Shown here piece after piece: positions 36,501-43,463 of a stretch of 64,000 nt of DNA. This DNA is from Stercorarius parasiticus (lineage: Eukaryota > Chordata > Aves > Charadriiformes > Stercorariidae): NCBI GenBank assembly GCA_013396915.1, contig VWZL01003420.1, forward strand, positions 1,045,507 through 1,109,506, in the 5' to 3' direction. The notes beneath the pieces were generated by a model. The model was not told the DNA's origin, made no database searches, and worked only from the letters and a program-made list of their open reading frames with translations. Made by a program: the position numbers and the translations under genes. Within the stretch, counting starts at the first letter, position 1, and every line of letters begins with the position of its first letter.

Positions 36501-36549
36501 CCATTTGCTGTTCAATAATTTGATGGGCCAGTTCCTCTATTGTTGCCAT
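341..36549 (-). CDS. NR2C1: NR2C1 (testicular receptor 2, TR2) orphan nuclear receptor, 14 coding exons
   Basis: Nuclear transcription factor of the NR2C family. TR2 binds AGGTCA direct repeats as a homodimer or with TR4 and mostly represses transcription. Joining 36549-36496, 31657-31550, 26590-26360, 22936-22855, 20126-19947, 17514-17367, 17267-17177, 15849-15665, 12034-11872, 10436-10315, 7203-7064, 5105-4968, 1152-1047 and 515-341 gives 1,923 nt: 640 residues plus TAA, with no internal stop and every junction GT-AG and in phase. Zinc finger cysteines are C150, C153, C167, C170 and C186, C192, C202, C205. The P-box is CEGCK (167-171). The ligand-binding domain runs from about 400 to 635, with FLSMHWARS at 439-447. 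Human TR2 is 603 residues; the excess is explained by one 36-residue exon (31550-31657) and a one-residue insertion before the zinc fingers. An in-frame TGA 9 nt upstream supports the ATG. TR4 is excluded by the TR2-specific N-terminus MATIEE and by the segment [18 protein letters not shown]. The gene looks functional. Confidence 0.97.
516..1046 (-). other. NR2C1: NR2C1 intron 14 (531 nt)
   Basis: AT-rich intron with GT-AG ends. I see nothing else in it. Confidence 0.9.
1047..1152 (-). CDS. NR2C1: NR2C1 exon 14: ligand-binding domain, helix 10 region
   Basis: Encodes the end of D548 to Y582 and two bases of R583: [34 protein letters not shown]. The acceptor is TTTTTTTCAG and the donor TTACAG|GTCTGT. 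The length of 106 nt closes phase exactly between exons 13 and 15. Confidence 0.97.
1153..4967 (-). other. NR2C1: NR2C1 intron 13
   Basis: AT-rich intron, 3.8 kb. Short ORFs at 2115-2399 (plus) and 2790-3023 (minus) resemble nothing I know. No identifiable repeat was recognised. Confidence 0.9.
4968..5105 (-). CDS. NR2C1: NR2C1 exon 13: ligand-binding domain, helices 7-9 region
   Basis: Encodes the end of D502 to P547 and the first base of D548: [45 protein letters not shown]. It is highly conserved with human TR2. The acceptor is GACTTAG with a weak pyrimidine tract, and the donor is CCTG|GTATGT. Confidence 0.96.
5106..7063 (-). other. NR2C1: NR2C1 intron 12
   Basis: AT-rich intron, 2.0 kb. 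It contains a mixed homopolymer block of T, C and T runs at about 5294-5325. The 92-codon plus-strand ORF at 6424-6702 looks like chance. Confidence 0.9.
7064..7203 (-). CDS. NR2C1: NR2C1 exon 12: ligand-binding domain, helices 4-6 region
   Basis: Encodes the end of G455 to Q501 and the first base of D502. It contains [19 protein letters not shown], then [14 protein letters not shown] and [17 protein letters not shown] and VNHL resemble TR4. S479 replaces a Trp in human TR2 and an Ala in TR4. The acceptor is TTAATAG and the donor CAAG|GTAAGG. Confidence 0.97.
7204..10314 (-). other. NR2C1: NR2C1 intron 11
   Basis: AT-rich intron, 3.1 kb. The 113-codon minus ORF at 7350-7691 has low-complexity Lys/Phe-rich composition and no recognised domain. 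Nothing else supported. Confidence 0.9.
10315..10436 (-). CDS. NR2C1: NR2C1 exon 11: ligand-binding domain, helix 3 region
   Basis: Encodes residues 415-454 and part of G455, from [19 protein letters not shown] to SIPSFQALG. It includes the nuclear receptor signature FLSMHWARS. Residues C431 and R446 are Gly and Leu in human TR2 as I recall it, but match human TR4. The acceptor is TTGCCAG and the donor AGG|GTAAGT. Confidence 0.97.
10437..11871 (-). other. NR2C1: NR2C1 intron 10
   Basis: AT-rich intron, 1.4 kb. I see nothing beyond intron sequence. Confidence 0.9.
11872..12034 (-). CDS. NR2C1: NR2C1 exon 10: pre-LBD segment
   Basis: Encodes the end of R360 to R414: [18 protein letters not shown], a variable middle, then [13 protein letters not shown]. 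Both ends match human TR2 closely, and the middle (about residues 381-399) is poorly conserved. The acceptor is TCTTGCAG and the donor AGG|GTACCA. Confidence 0.95.
13900..14300 (+). mobile_element. Possible solo LTR of an endogenous retrovirus (decayed)
   Basis: A GC-richer block with LTR-like order: TATAAGGGGG at about 13991, a purine-rich stretch of GA repeats, then AATAAAGG at 14211 followed by T-rich sequence. The TATA-to-AATAAA spacing of about 220 nt suits a U3-R boundary and R region. The outer TG...CA ends and target-site duplication could not be fixed, partly because the polyadenylation region is locally duplicated. It could instead be unrelated unique sequence. Confidence 0.3.
14201..14300 (+). 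repeat. Local tandem duplication of about 47 bp
   Basis: Two head-to-tail copies beginning AAGGCTTCAC(A/T)ATAAAG and continuing to CACTGCTTTTTTT, at 14201-14247 and 14248-14300. The second copy also repeats the CACTGCTTTTTTT end once more. It overlaps the polyadenylation-like part of the possible LTR. Confidence 0.8.
14678..15262 (+). mobile_element. CR1 LINE, 5'-truncated copy with octamer tail
   Basis: Clear CR1 non-LTR retrotransposon 3' end. It runs from the last part of the reverse transcriptase ORF (GCCAGCAGGTCAAGGGAGG, then the GGAGCCCTCAGCACAGGAAAG region) through the 3'UTR to GGACTAGATGGGACCTTTAAAG and a terminal tail of TGATTCTATGAT octamer type. The ORF is broken by stops and indels, so this is a dead copy. 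It lies antisense to NR2C1 within intron 9. This CR1 type is abundant in birds and supports an avian source. Confidence 0.93.
15665..15849 (-). CDS. NR2C1: NR2C1 exon 9: linker between hinge and ligand-binding domain
   Basis: Encodes residues 299-359 and part of R360. It begins [20 protein letters not shown] and continues with a Ser/Glu/Gln-rich stretch ending QASSDVTR. The second half is the most divergent part of the protein relative to human, as expected for a flexible linker. The acceptor is CCCTTAG and the donor AAG|GTAAGG. Confidence 0.95.
15850..17176 (-). other. NR2C1: NR2C1 intron 8
   Basis: AT-rich intron, 1.3 kb. It contains an A-run at about 16765-16781. The 117-codon plus ORF at 16700-17053 spans that run and has no recognised domain. 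Confidence 0.9.
17177..17267 (-). CDS. NR2C1: NR2C1 exon 8: hinge with sumoylation-type motif
   Basis: Encodes split R268 to K298, from [15 protein letters not shown] to VLMTPDK. It contains IKSE (residues 286-289), which fits the psi-K-x-E sumoylation consensus. It aligns with VKTE of human TR2, a lysine reported as a SUMO acceptor. The acceptor is TGTGTCAG and the donor AAG|GTATGT. Confidence 0.95.
17367..17514 (-). CDS. NR2C1: NR2C1 exon 7: hinge, first part
   Basis: Encodes S219 (split) to the split R268: [18 protein letters not shown] and then [18 protein letters not shown]. The sequence is almost identical to human TR2 and also close to TR4, so this hinge segment is under strong constraint. 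It is separated from exon 8 by an intron of only 99 nt, by far the shortest in the gene. Confidence 0.97.
17515..19946 (-). other. NR2C1: NR2C1 intron 6
   Basis: Intron of 2.4 kb, AT-rich except for a GC-richer patch at about 18780-19330. That patch carries overlapping open frames on both strands (for example 18789-19082 plus and 18956-19255 minus) but no domain I recognise. Confidence 0.9.
19947..20126 (-). CDS. NR2C1: NR2C1 exon 6: bulk of the two-zinc-finger DNA-binding domain
   Basis: Encodes the end of G159 through D218. It holds the P-box [11 protein letters not shown] (recognition helix), the second zinc finger with C186, C192, C202 and C205, and the C-terminal extension [13 protein letters not shown]. 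All structural cysteines are present, so DNA binding should be intact. The acceptor is TAACTAG and the donor GACT|GTAAGT. Relative to human it has conservative changes only (for example GTKDCV for GSKDCI). Confidence 0.98.
20127..22854 (-). other. NR2C1: NR2C1 intron 5, splitting the DNA-binding domain
   Basis: Intron of 2.7 kb between the two DBD exons. It contains a GC-richer patch at about 21287-21590 and, next to the exon 5 donor, an A/GAAA-rich tract at 22817-22846 (T-rich on the transcribed strand). Confidence 0.9.
22817..22846. repeat. A-run and GAAA microsatellite next to the exon 5 donor
   Basis: A run of 15 A's followed by AGAAAGAAAGAAAAAA. In NR2C1 pre-mRNA this is a near-uninterrupted pyrimidine tract beginning 8 nt into intron 5. 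Confidence 0.9.
22855..22936 (-). CDS. NR2C1: NR2C1 exon 5: start of DNA-binding domain (first zinc finger)
   Basis: Encodes residues 132-158 and the first base of G159. It contains [14 protein letters not shown] with the first two zinc ligands, C150 and C153. The acceptor TTTTTTCCAG is strong and the donor is CATCAG|GTATTT. The intron downstream starts with a very T-rich tract ending in a decoy TTTTAG 40 nt from the donor (see findings). Confidence 0.97.
22937..26359 (-). other. NR2C1: NR2C1 intron 4
   Basis: AT-rich intron, 3.4 kb. It contains one weak ancient-repeat remnant (25469-25513). ORFs at 24179-24490 and 25518-25790 show no recognised domain. Confidence 0.9.
25469..25513 (+). repeat. 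Possible ancient CR1/L3-like 3' end remnant
   Basis: CTGGCCATCA and then GATACTGGACTAAACGGAC resemble the widespread amniote repeat end (TGGCCACT...GATACTGGGCTAGATGGACC). Short and diverged. Confidence 0.35.
26360..26590 (-). CDS. NR2C1: NR2C1 exon 4: N-terminal A/B region, 77 residues
   Basis: Encodes residues 55-131, phase 0 at both ends, from [14 protein letters not shown] through the TR2-specific [18 protein letters not shown] to SAQHIQ. It is Gln- and Thr-rich with no recognised fold. The acceptor is TTATTAG and the donor CAG|GTAGAT. It agrees closely with the human TR2 N-terminal region and clearly separates this gene from TR4. Confidence 0.96.
26591..31549 (-). other. NR2C1: NR2C1 intron 3
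   Basis: AT-rich intron, 5.0 kb, between the TR4-like exon and exon 4. It includes a 151-codon plus ORF (28135-28590), which is Phe/Ser-rich, lies antisense, and shows no recognised domain or promoter. No clear repeats. Confidence 0.9.
31550..31657 (-). CDS. NR2C1: NR2C1 exon 3: TR4-like N-terminal cassette exon, 36 residues
   Basis: A 108-nt exon, phase 0 at both ends, with a strong acceptor (a T-rich tract ending CCTAG) and donor (ACAG|GTATGC). It encodes residues 19-54, starting [10 protein letters not shown] and ending LPQRIQ, with no stop. As I recall human TR2, QMGE joins directly to IVTEQQTGQK, so this segment is absent there. The paralogue TR4 has a related stretch (RIQI..TDS...PQRIQ followed by [10 protein letters not shown]). 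Being in frame at both ends, it could also be skipped as an alternative exon. That it is translated is inferred from the intact frame, splice sites and similarity to TR4. Confidence 0.88.
31658..36495 (-). other. NR2C1: NR2C1 intron 2, with a sense-oriented CR1
   Basis: Intron of 4.8 kb holding a minus-strand CR1 at 34500-34790. The rest is AT-rich with no recognised content. Confidence 0.9.
34500..34790 (-). mobile_element. CR1 LINE 3' end fragment
   Basis: In plus-strand reading it starts CATAGAATCACCTAGGTTGG, then AAGGGACCTTTCAGATCATCTAGTCCAACC, and ends near CTCTTGTCCTATTGCCTG. This is the reverse complement of a typical avian CR1 3' end. The minus strand still reads the end of the CR1 ORF ([29 protein letters not shown]), but only as a fragment. 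It lies in the same orientation as NR2C1. Confidence 0.92.
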
Positions 36550-36571
36550 GATCTTTAATCACCAGAATTTC
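36496..36571 (-). CDS. NR2C1: NR2C1 exon 2: start codon and first 18 residues
   Basis: First coding exon. The acceptor TTTGACAG precedes 36571 and the donor GTACAT follows 36496. The ATG is at 36549-36547, after 22 nt of 5'UTR holding an in-frame TGA, so no longer N-terminus is possible in this exon. It encodes [18 protein letters not shown], the characteristic TR2 N-terminus, and ends in phase 0. Exon numbering assumes one noncoding exon upstream in the CpG island. Confidence 0.95.
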
Positions 36572-37008
36572 CTGTCAAAGAAAGGAAAGAAGATGCTTAA
36601 CATCTACAGCCTCAAAAGTAAAAATATCTTGGGGAAAATACAGTTCACATAAGTAAAGTACGTTCATAGTTGTCTGAAGGTGACATTCCTGGAGAATTTA
36701 AAGTTTGATTATACTATAAAAGTAATCATTTATTTTCTATTGGTAAACTTATGTATCTCTTTACTCAAATAACTCACATAAAGATTTCCTATTTTCCTCC
36801 TCTGCTTTCCCAAAAAATAAAAATACAATAAACTCCCTGTGAGAACAGAAGTGAATTACTGACCATGACATCAGCAGGGACATAATCGACATCTTAAGAA
36901 CTGGAACAGGGCCAGTTTTGTTAATGCAAATCAAAGGGGGGAAATCTGACTTCTTCTGAACTCATACTGATTTTTTAGTATTAACAGGAGTTCTTGAAGG
37001 TCAATTTT

Positions 37009-37140
37009 GTAATTAATAGGAGGCACGACTTGGCAGGCAGAAAATATTCATGTTTAAAAAAAGATGCTGGTTCTCGTAATTAATGAGAAGCACTGCTTAG
37101 GAGGCAGAAAATACTCATGTTTAAAATAAGATACTGGTTT
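37009..37140 (+). repeat. Two-copy tandem duplication, about 66 bp unit
   Basis: Copies at 37009-37076 and 37077-37140. Both begin GTAATTAAT and share GGCAGAAAATA(T/C)TCATGTTTAAAA followed by AGAT(G/A)CTGGTT. There are roughly ten differences between copies, so this is an old local duplication. Confidence 0.9.
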
Positions 37141-37586
37141 GCCATCAATACTGTAGTTACAGCATAAGAAGTCCAAATCTTTGTAAGAATTTTGTAGGAT
37201 ATAACAGGCACTACTACATGAATGCAGTATAAAGTATTGAGATGTATGCCTTGTTTGTTTGGGTATTTTGATTTACAAATATTTGCTAGGCAGTACTTAA
37301 AATGAACATATACAAATTATGAAGCACCATAAACACTTAGTTTTCCTGACAAAGGCTGTATTAAAAACACTGTGATATTTCTTAAATGAATAAAGAAAGT
37401 ACTCTTACACAAAAAGATTTGTCTATGTACTAAATTTGCTTTGTTTCAAATATACAATGTACTCAGGTTATACAGCCTCCTCATTGCAGGCAAAGTTATA
37501 AAGATATTTAATACCAACACACATATTCATGCATTAACATAAGAATAAATGGCGTTGGTATAAAGGATATTTACATGGTGTACAAA

Positions 37587-37604
37587 ATTTATTTATTTAT
37601 TTAA
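37587..37604. repeat. ATTT microsatellite
   Basis: About four ATTT units. Confidence 0.8.
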
Positions 37605-37670
37605 TAAGCAGGAAGGGTGCTGTGTAACCTTAAAAAAAGCTAACAAAAGTAGTTACACATGTAGAAAAGG

Positions 37671-37705
37671 GGTGTGTGTGTGTATATATCTCTCTCTATA
37701 TATAG
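37671..37705. repeat. Compound GT/AT/CT microsatellite
   Basis: A GT run followed by ATAT, then CTCTCTCT and TATATATA. Probably length-polymorphic. Confidence 0.85.
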
Positions 37706-38504
37706 TTAGTTGGTTTTCATGTTAACTTTGCTAGAACTCCTAAGAACTATCTCCCACGCCAGTGATCTCAAACTTTCCCAATCAACTATACAAATAAAAA
37801 CGTTAACTCATTTTGAAGCTCATTCTGCTCTTGTAATTGGAAAGAGGTATTTCTTTTGACTGGGGCAAGAACGGCACGCCTTGGAAGTGTGTGGAAGGGA
37901 GGACTACAGAAATATTTGGGCACCGTAGACCATTCTGAATCACCCACCAGCATGCTGCACTGTTAGTTAAATTAAGCCAAAAGATGACAGAGATACACAT
38001 AAAACATATGAGACTTATGTTGAGAGGCATTATCTCTTTAGAAGATCTAATAAATGTCAGCACCCTTGCAGGCGCACTCTATTAACCCACTTCTGCACGC
38101 AGTGAGCTGCGGCACAATCACTATTCACGGAGCACATTCAAGTCAGCCAACGTATTCTATCAGATGTTTTCTCATTTTAAATAAAATACTAGCAACAAAA
38201 TATTGCATTGTTTACACACTCAGTGCCAGAAATTAGTACTACTTCATAAAAAAAGACATGCACACATGAAAAAAGAAAAGCTAAAACGAAAAGCTTAACA
38301 TCCTAAAAGCAAATTAGAGAACTATTTAATCAGACAGACACGCTTTTGGGGAAGAGATTTACTTTTTGCAGAGTTATTTCAGAGGAAGACCTTACTGTTT
38401 CACGACAATTTGACGTACTAGAAATATTGTGCATATGATGATCTTTTGCAAAAAATTAAAAGTAAACCAAATAAAATGCTGAAATTCTAGTCTGATCTCA
38501 GAGC

Positions 38505-38573
38505 TGATCCTGCTTGGAGTGGAGTTTTGGACTAGAGACTTCCTTGATGTCCCTTCCCACCTGGAATAGTCTA
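38505..38573 (+). repeat. Decayed CR1 3' end
   Basis: GATCCTGCTTGGAGTGGAG, TTTTGGACTAGAGACTTCC and GTCCCTTCCCACCTGGAATA match the consensus end of CR1 elements with many substitutions. Confidence 0.55.
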
Positions 38574-40353
38574 CAACTCAAAAATGCACTGTTTTCTTAG
38601 CTACTGAAACAAGAGTTGCTTGTGTTTTCTTTAATTCTGTTTATTTTGTGGGCATTTAGACTGTATTGCTACAACTGAGTACACCTTAGAGGTTGTGACT
38701 GAGTAACACTCTATTCTGATCCAAATTCCTTCCTACTTTTTTCCTCATATCTAATTTAGAATTCCTGCAAAAACAATACATCATCAAGACAGGGAATCTC
38801 TTGTAGAGAACCTGTTCCACTGCTCTTAAAACAGAGTATACTTACATTGCTCCTAACAGCAAGAATAAAGGACGCCTACGGCCAGTTCTGGATTTGAGAG
38901 CGCCGAGTTATTTTCAATATTCTATTAGCGCTGTTTGATAATACTGAATAAATAATCTAGGAAAACACAAAAGGCAGTGGTATGCAAATCCTTTGACAAA
39001 CTGTTTAGAATCAAACTGCTTTAAAGGTGACAATTGTTAAATAAAAACCTAATGAAATTACAATGGACTTTGAAAGCCTGACTAGTTTAATATTCCCTAA
39101 ACAAGCGATGCTCCTATCCTTCCCCAGTCAGAAGAATTTTACTGGTCAAAAAGATTTTCTTTGAAATGGGATTCTCAGAACCAAGAGAGAGAAATCTGTG
39201 TTCACAGGAGGTTTCAAACCCAGCTATTTCTGAACTTGAAGAATGTCACCTCTCCGTTCAAAGCACTTTCAAGAAGGTTTTTCTCAACAACTATAATCTT
39301 TGGAGAATGACTTGTAAATGGCACAGCTCTCAGAAAAAAAAAATCCCTCAAAAAAGCGTAGCAAACACTTAAGTGTCCATCATTGAGGGTCTCAACCACC
39401 ACATAAGCACAGCTTTTAAGAATGCTGCTTTTACCACTAATGTTTCACTGTACACCTGATAGTGCACCTTAGAAAAAAAATACTCTTTTACCTACAAGCA
39501 GTTAATAATAAAAATTGAAAAAATAAGAGAGAAACTCATCTTGAAACTGCATAAATTCTTGATCACAATGAATTCACCAGCTGTGAACTTGAAGTATGAA
39601 TCCCATACATCCCAACCCTGTTGAGACACAGAAACCTCAAACGAAAATAAAAGCTTTTTAATTGCTCATCCAGTCATTCTGTGCTACTCGTTAGATGATG
39701 CTGCAGCTCAGAGGCACGCTTCTGCAGTGTCATCTTGGTAGGAAACAAAAGGACTGACCTTCAGAATCCAGAGGTGTGTGGCTTTAAGGAATTACTTTGC
39801 ACCTGCTCGTTAGTTCTTCTAAAGCAGATGTGACTGCCCTCACAGCTAAGATGTATTAGTAAAACAAGTTAGCTTTAAAACTGAAAGTGATTTAAACTGA
39901 CATGTTTTCCCTTGCAGTAAAGCAGTGATGCAATATACATGTATTCAACTACGATGCTCCAGTCATAGGGAAACTCAAGTCTCAGAGAAGCATAAACCAT
40001 TAGAAGTGAATTCTTGAAACTTTATCTAAAATAGGCATCTGCTTCTCATTTGACCTAGAGCTGCGTGAACAGAGTACTTCAAGCATACAAGTAAGATTGA
40101 ACTCTTACTTTGAAGAGGAATCTGGAAAATAGGTTGAGGCTGTCCTACCTCTTCATGCATGTTAGCATACCTTTACAATTAGAAAAAAAATCTCTAACAC
40201 AAATAACTAGGATCTTTCCTAGATATAATTCATAGCAGTACCAATTGACAACTGCTACATTATGAAAGAGCTATGAAAGCAGGTTTTTTTTAATTAGTGT
40301 TTACAACAGTAATAGATGCATTGGAAGAGTATACTCAGCTTTTCTGCATTTTC

Positions 40354-40386
40354 ACGCGTGCATTAGAACAATGCGTGCATTAGAAC
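40354..40386 (+). repeat. Small tandem repeat of GCGTGCATTAGAAC
   Basis: Two near-adjacent copies of GCGTGCATTAGAAC, 18 bp apart. Confidence 0.8.
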
Positions 40387-40570
40387 TTAGTAATTTGAGG
40401 ACTCTTGATGTGACATTAATCGTCACTTGAACAAAAGGAAGGGGCTATTAGCTCTTCGTATTATTGTGCTGAAGTTTTGTCATTCAAAGCTGTCATTAAA
40501 TAATAATAAATTATATATACAGAGAGACAGTTGAAGTTTTTGGCATGAAGAACCATCCTTCTGGTAAAGC

Positions 40571-40590
40571 CTTATTTATTTATTTATTTC
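40571..40590. repeat. TTTA microsatellite
   Basis: Four to five TTTA units. Confidence 0.8.
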
Positions 40591-43421
40591 ATTGCAAATT
40601 CAGTTTTTGAGGGTATTGAGCTCGTGATTACGTTTTTGAGGATCTAGTGCAGAGGTGTTAAAATTCTTGAGTTATAAATGCTGATAAACCCATTTATGGA
40701 GAAGTTGTGAAACTCTAATTGCTTTGACTCACAAATTATAAAGTTCAAAAGCTTTGAGTTAAGTTAGAAATAGTCCTATTATAGGCATAAAACATGCTCG
40801 TGTATTTATATTGTTGCGACATCGCATTTTTAAACTTCTATAGTGAAACAAGCCTTTAAACAAAAGTAAGACTGTTTAAAATGGATAACTGCCAATATAT
40901 CCCTCTGGGGATGATTTTTTTTTTTTTTAACACAGTGACTTCCTAAGACCCATGTACATCAGGCCTGATCTATGAAGTTATACTGATTATGAGAATGTGA
41001 CCTTATGCTGGCTTCACTTCAGTAGGTGAAATTCCTTTGTGTATGCAAAAATAAATGGCAAATTAATACTCCTTAGCAGTCAGTCCCACTACAGCTCTTG
41101 CTAGTGAGTAAAGCACTGATTCAAATTCTCAGAAGCAGGCGACCAGTCTGAAACGCTGGTCTGACTTTAACAGCGCTTATAAGTGGAGGCAGCATGGCTT
41201 GGAACGCCCTTCTGAATTAATCCTCTATCTCATCTTCTCACTCGAAGTGTACATGCGGATGAGCTGCTTCTGAACTAGTTGCTGGTCGCTAATCACCAGA
41301 GCGCAGTGCATTATTGTGAAGTCTGTCTCTACCATTTGTGTTAAAATGCCGTGCAATAAACAGTAATGCTCAGCAACCGGCTCAACAGCACTTTGGCCAT
41401 CTGTGTACTACAGGTGGGACAACAGCTAGGAGCGCTAACTATCAGGAGTTGCACCGATGTCCTTGATTACGTATCAGAGTTCTTAAAGTAGAGTGTAATC
41501 TTAATTTTGGCCTGAGGAGATGGAATTTCCATGGACTTCAAGAAAAAAAAAAATATTTAAGTTATTACTGTCTCTGACACTTGCAAATATCACACTCAAC
41601 TACATCCTAAAATAAAGGCTAATAAGAATCAGGTTCCTCCCTCATTTACCTGACATGGCATAAGTGAGGCTATGGCTCATGTTGGTGCACAACTTCATGC
41701 GTTGCAATCACATCCTTTGTAAACGGTGTGACTTGTAATGACATACAATGGATTATTCCCTTATGTTTTCTATCTCTTTTTTTATAATGTGAAATTATAT
41801 AGAGTATTATTTACAAGAATTTACAAGATCAATTACATGATATTTTATATTTTGACACTTGAAATTTCAAGTTGCATAAACATTTAGTAGTAGGTTCTTT
41901 TGCGTGTTGTTGCTTTATTTATCTTAGTGATCCCTAAACACAAGGGCACTAACTGACAAATGCAGTATTTGTAACAATGGTACTCTGTAATGAAATGCCT
42001 TAATTTAGATCACCTCCAATAAGCAAGGTGACTTTGCTCTGAAGAGCATGTATGCTGGTGAAAAAACTCACCAGCTTCAATGTTTAAATGATAAACTTTC
42101 AGGCAACATTTCATGCCACAGCTCAAATGCTGAAGCAGCTAGCTGAAACAGGCATTCCTATCCCATTGCCCATTTTTGCATTATTATTTCATCTCTTCTT
42201 GTGCTGGCATCGGTATACGCATAATGCCCTGAGGAGTCAGTTCAAGGAACTGAACTGGCAGAAACCTCTTACTTATTTGTAGAGTCAGGGCATAGTTTCA
42301 AAGAATTTCAACAGTTTGAACAGAATTACAGCTCACCCCTGTGGAGGAGGTCCTGCTCACCCTGACCAAGCTGTGGTGGTGTTGACCACACGCTAGGACA
42401 ATCGAACTCACTAAAAAGACAGCACACTAACCTAGCAGAAATGCACCAAATATCTGCTAGGTGAGCACACCGAACTAGTAATTTACTTCGCAGTCAGATT
42501 CATTCCACCACAGACAAAAAGGAGAACATGTTGTTAGAAGTCAAGGGAGGGAGGAAAAAAACAAAGATGAAGGAGGAGGCAAACCTCACACTTCATCACT
42601 GGTGGTAGGGAACTGACAGTTCAGTTTAACTGCACCATGGAACTGTACCCTCCGTTTTTGGTCCCCGGAGCTGCCTGACACAGCTCAGTGTGGAGACAGG
42701 CAAGCACCAGTTGCAGTTGTGGGAAGCAGCAAGGTTGCCTCTTTGGGCAGTAGCTACCTGTCCAGCTGTGCATCTTGACACTGGAGACGAGAGGACAGGA
42801 CAGGCCAAGCAGAACTGGCTATCAACAAATTCTAAGCTAACTTTGGGACCTTAGCTAAGGTATCGATGTTAGACTTCACACCAAGTATGCTTAATCACTC
42901 TTTAGAGACTGCTGCAAAGAATTAAGTAGAAAAAGCAGTGCTTTGGCTGTTTCTTCTTCTTCTATTTTGTAAACTTACAAAATTAGTGCATTTCTCATGT
43001 TTTTAAAAGCTCCTTTTCCTGAGTTACTCCAGCCAGCATTCCCAAAAGCTGAACTGTTCCACATGAAAGGATGAATACACTCTGAACTTGGAGCTATCTG
43101 AAATTGGGAAATATTCCCTAAATACTTTAGAAAAAAAACCTTCATTTCCCAGTAAAAAGATTTAAATAACTGTCACCACAGTCTGAGTTTTGATCTTCAA
43201 TAACTGGAAGTAATCTTCAAGGTCTTCTCATCTAATGTGAATCTTCCTTATTTCAGAAATGCTTATTTTTCCATACTTGTCCAAACCACATCACCCACCT
43301 TCAAAGCACACATCAGGCAAAATACAAGAAATGTTTTTTATTGATAGTATGGGAAAGAAGTAGATTGAGTCAAATAAGTGATGGTTTCTTCCTTGAGAAT
43401 GCTTTGTTCTTCTTTCAAAGG

Positions 43422-43463
43422 GAATGAGACAAATCAAGATAAACCAATGAGACAAATCAAGAT
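43422..43463 (+). repeat. Tandem duplication of a 23-bp unit
   Basis: AATGAGACAAATCAAGAT occurs twice, identical, separated by AAACC. The perfect identity suggests a recent slip or duplication. Confidence 0.9.
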
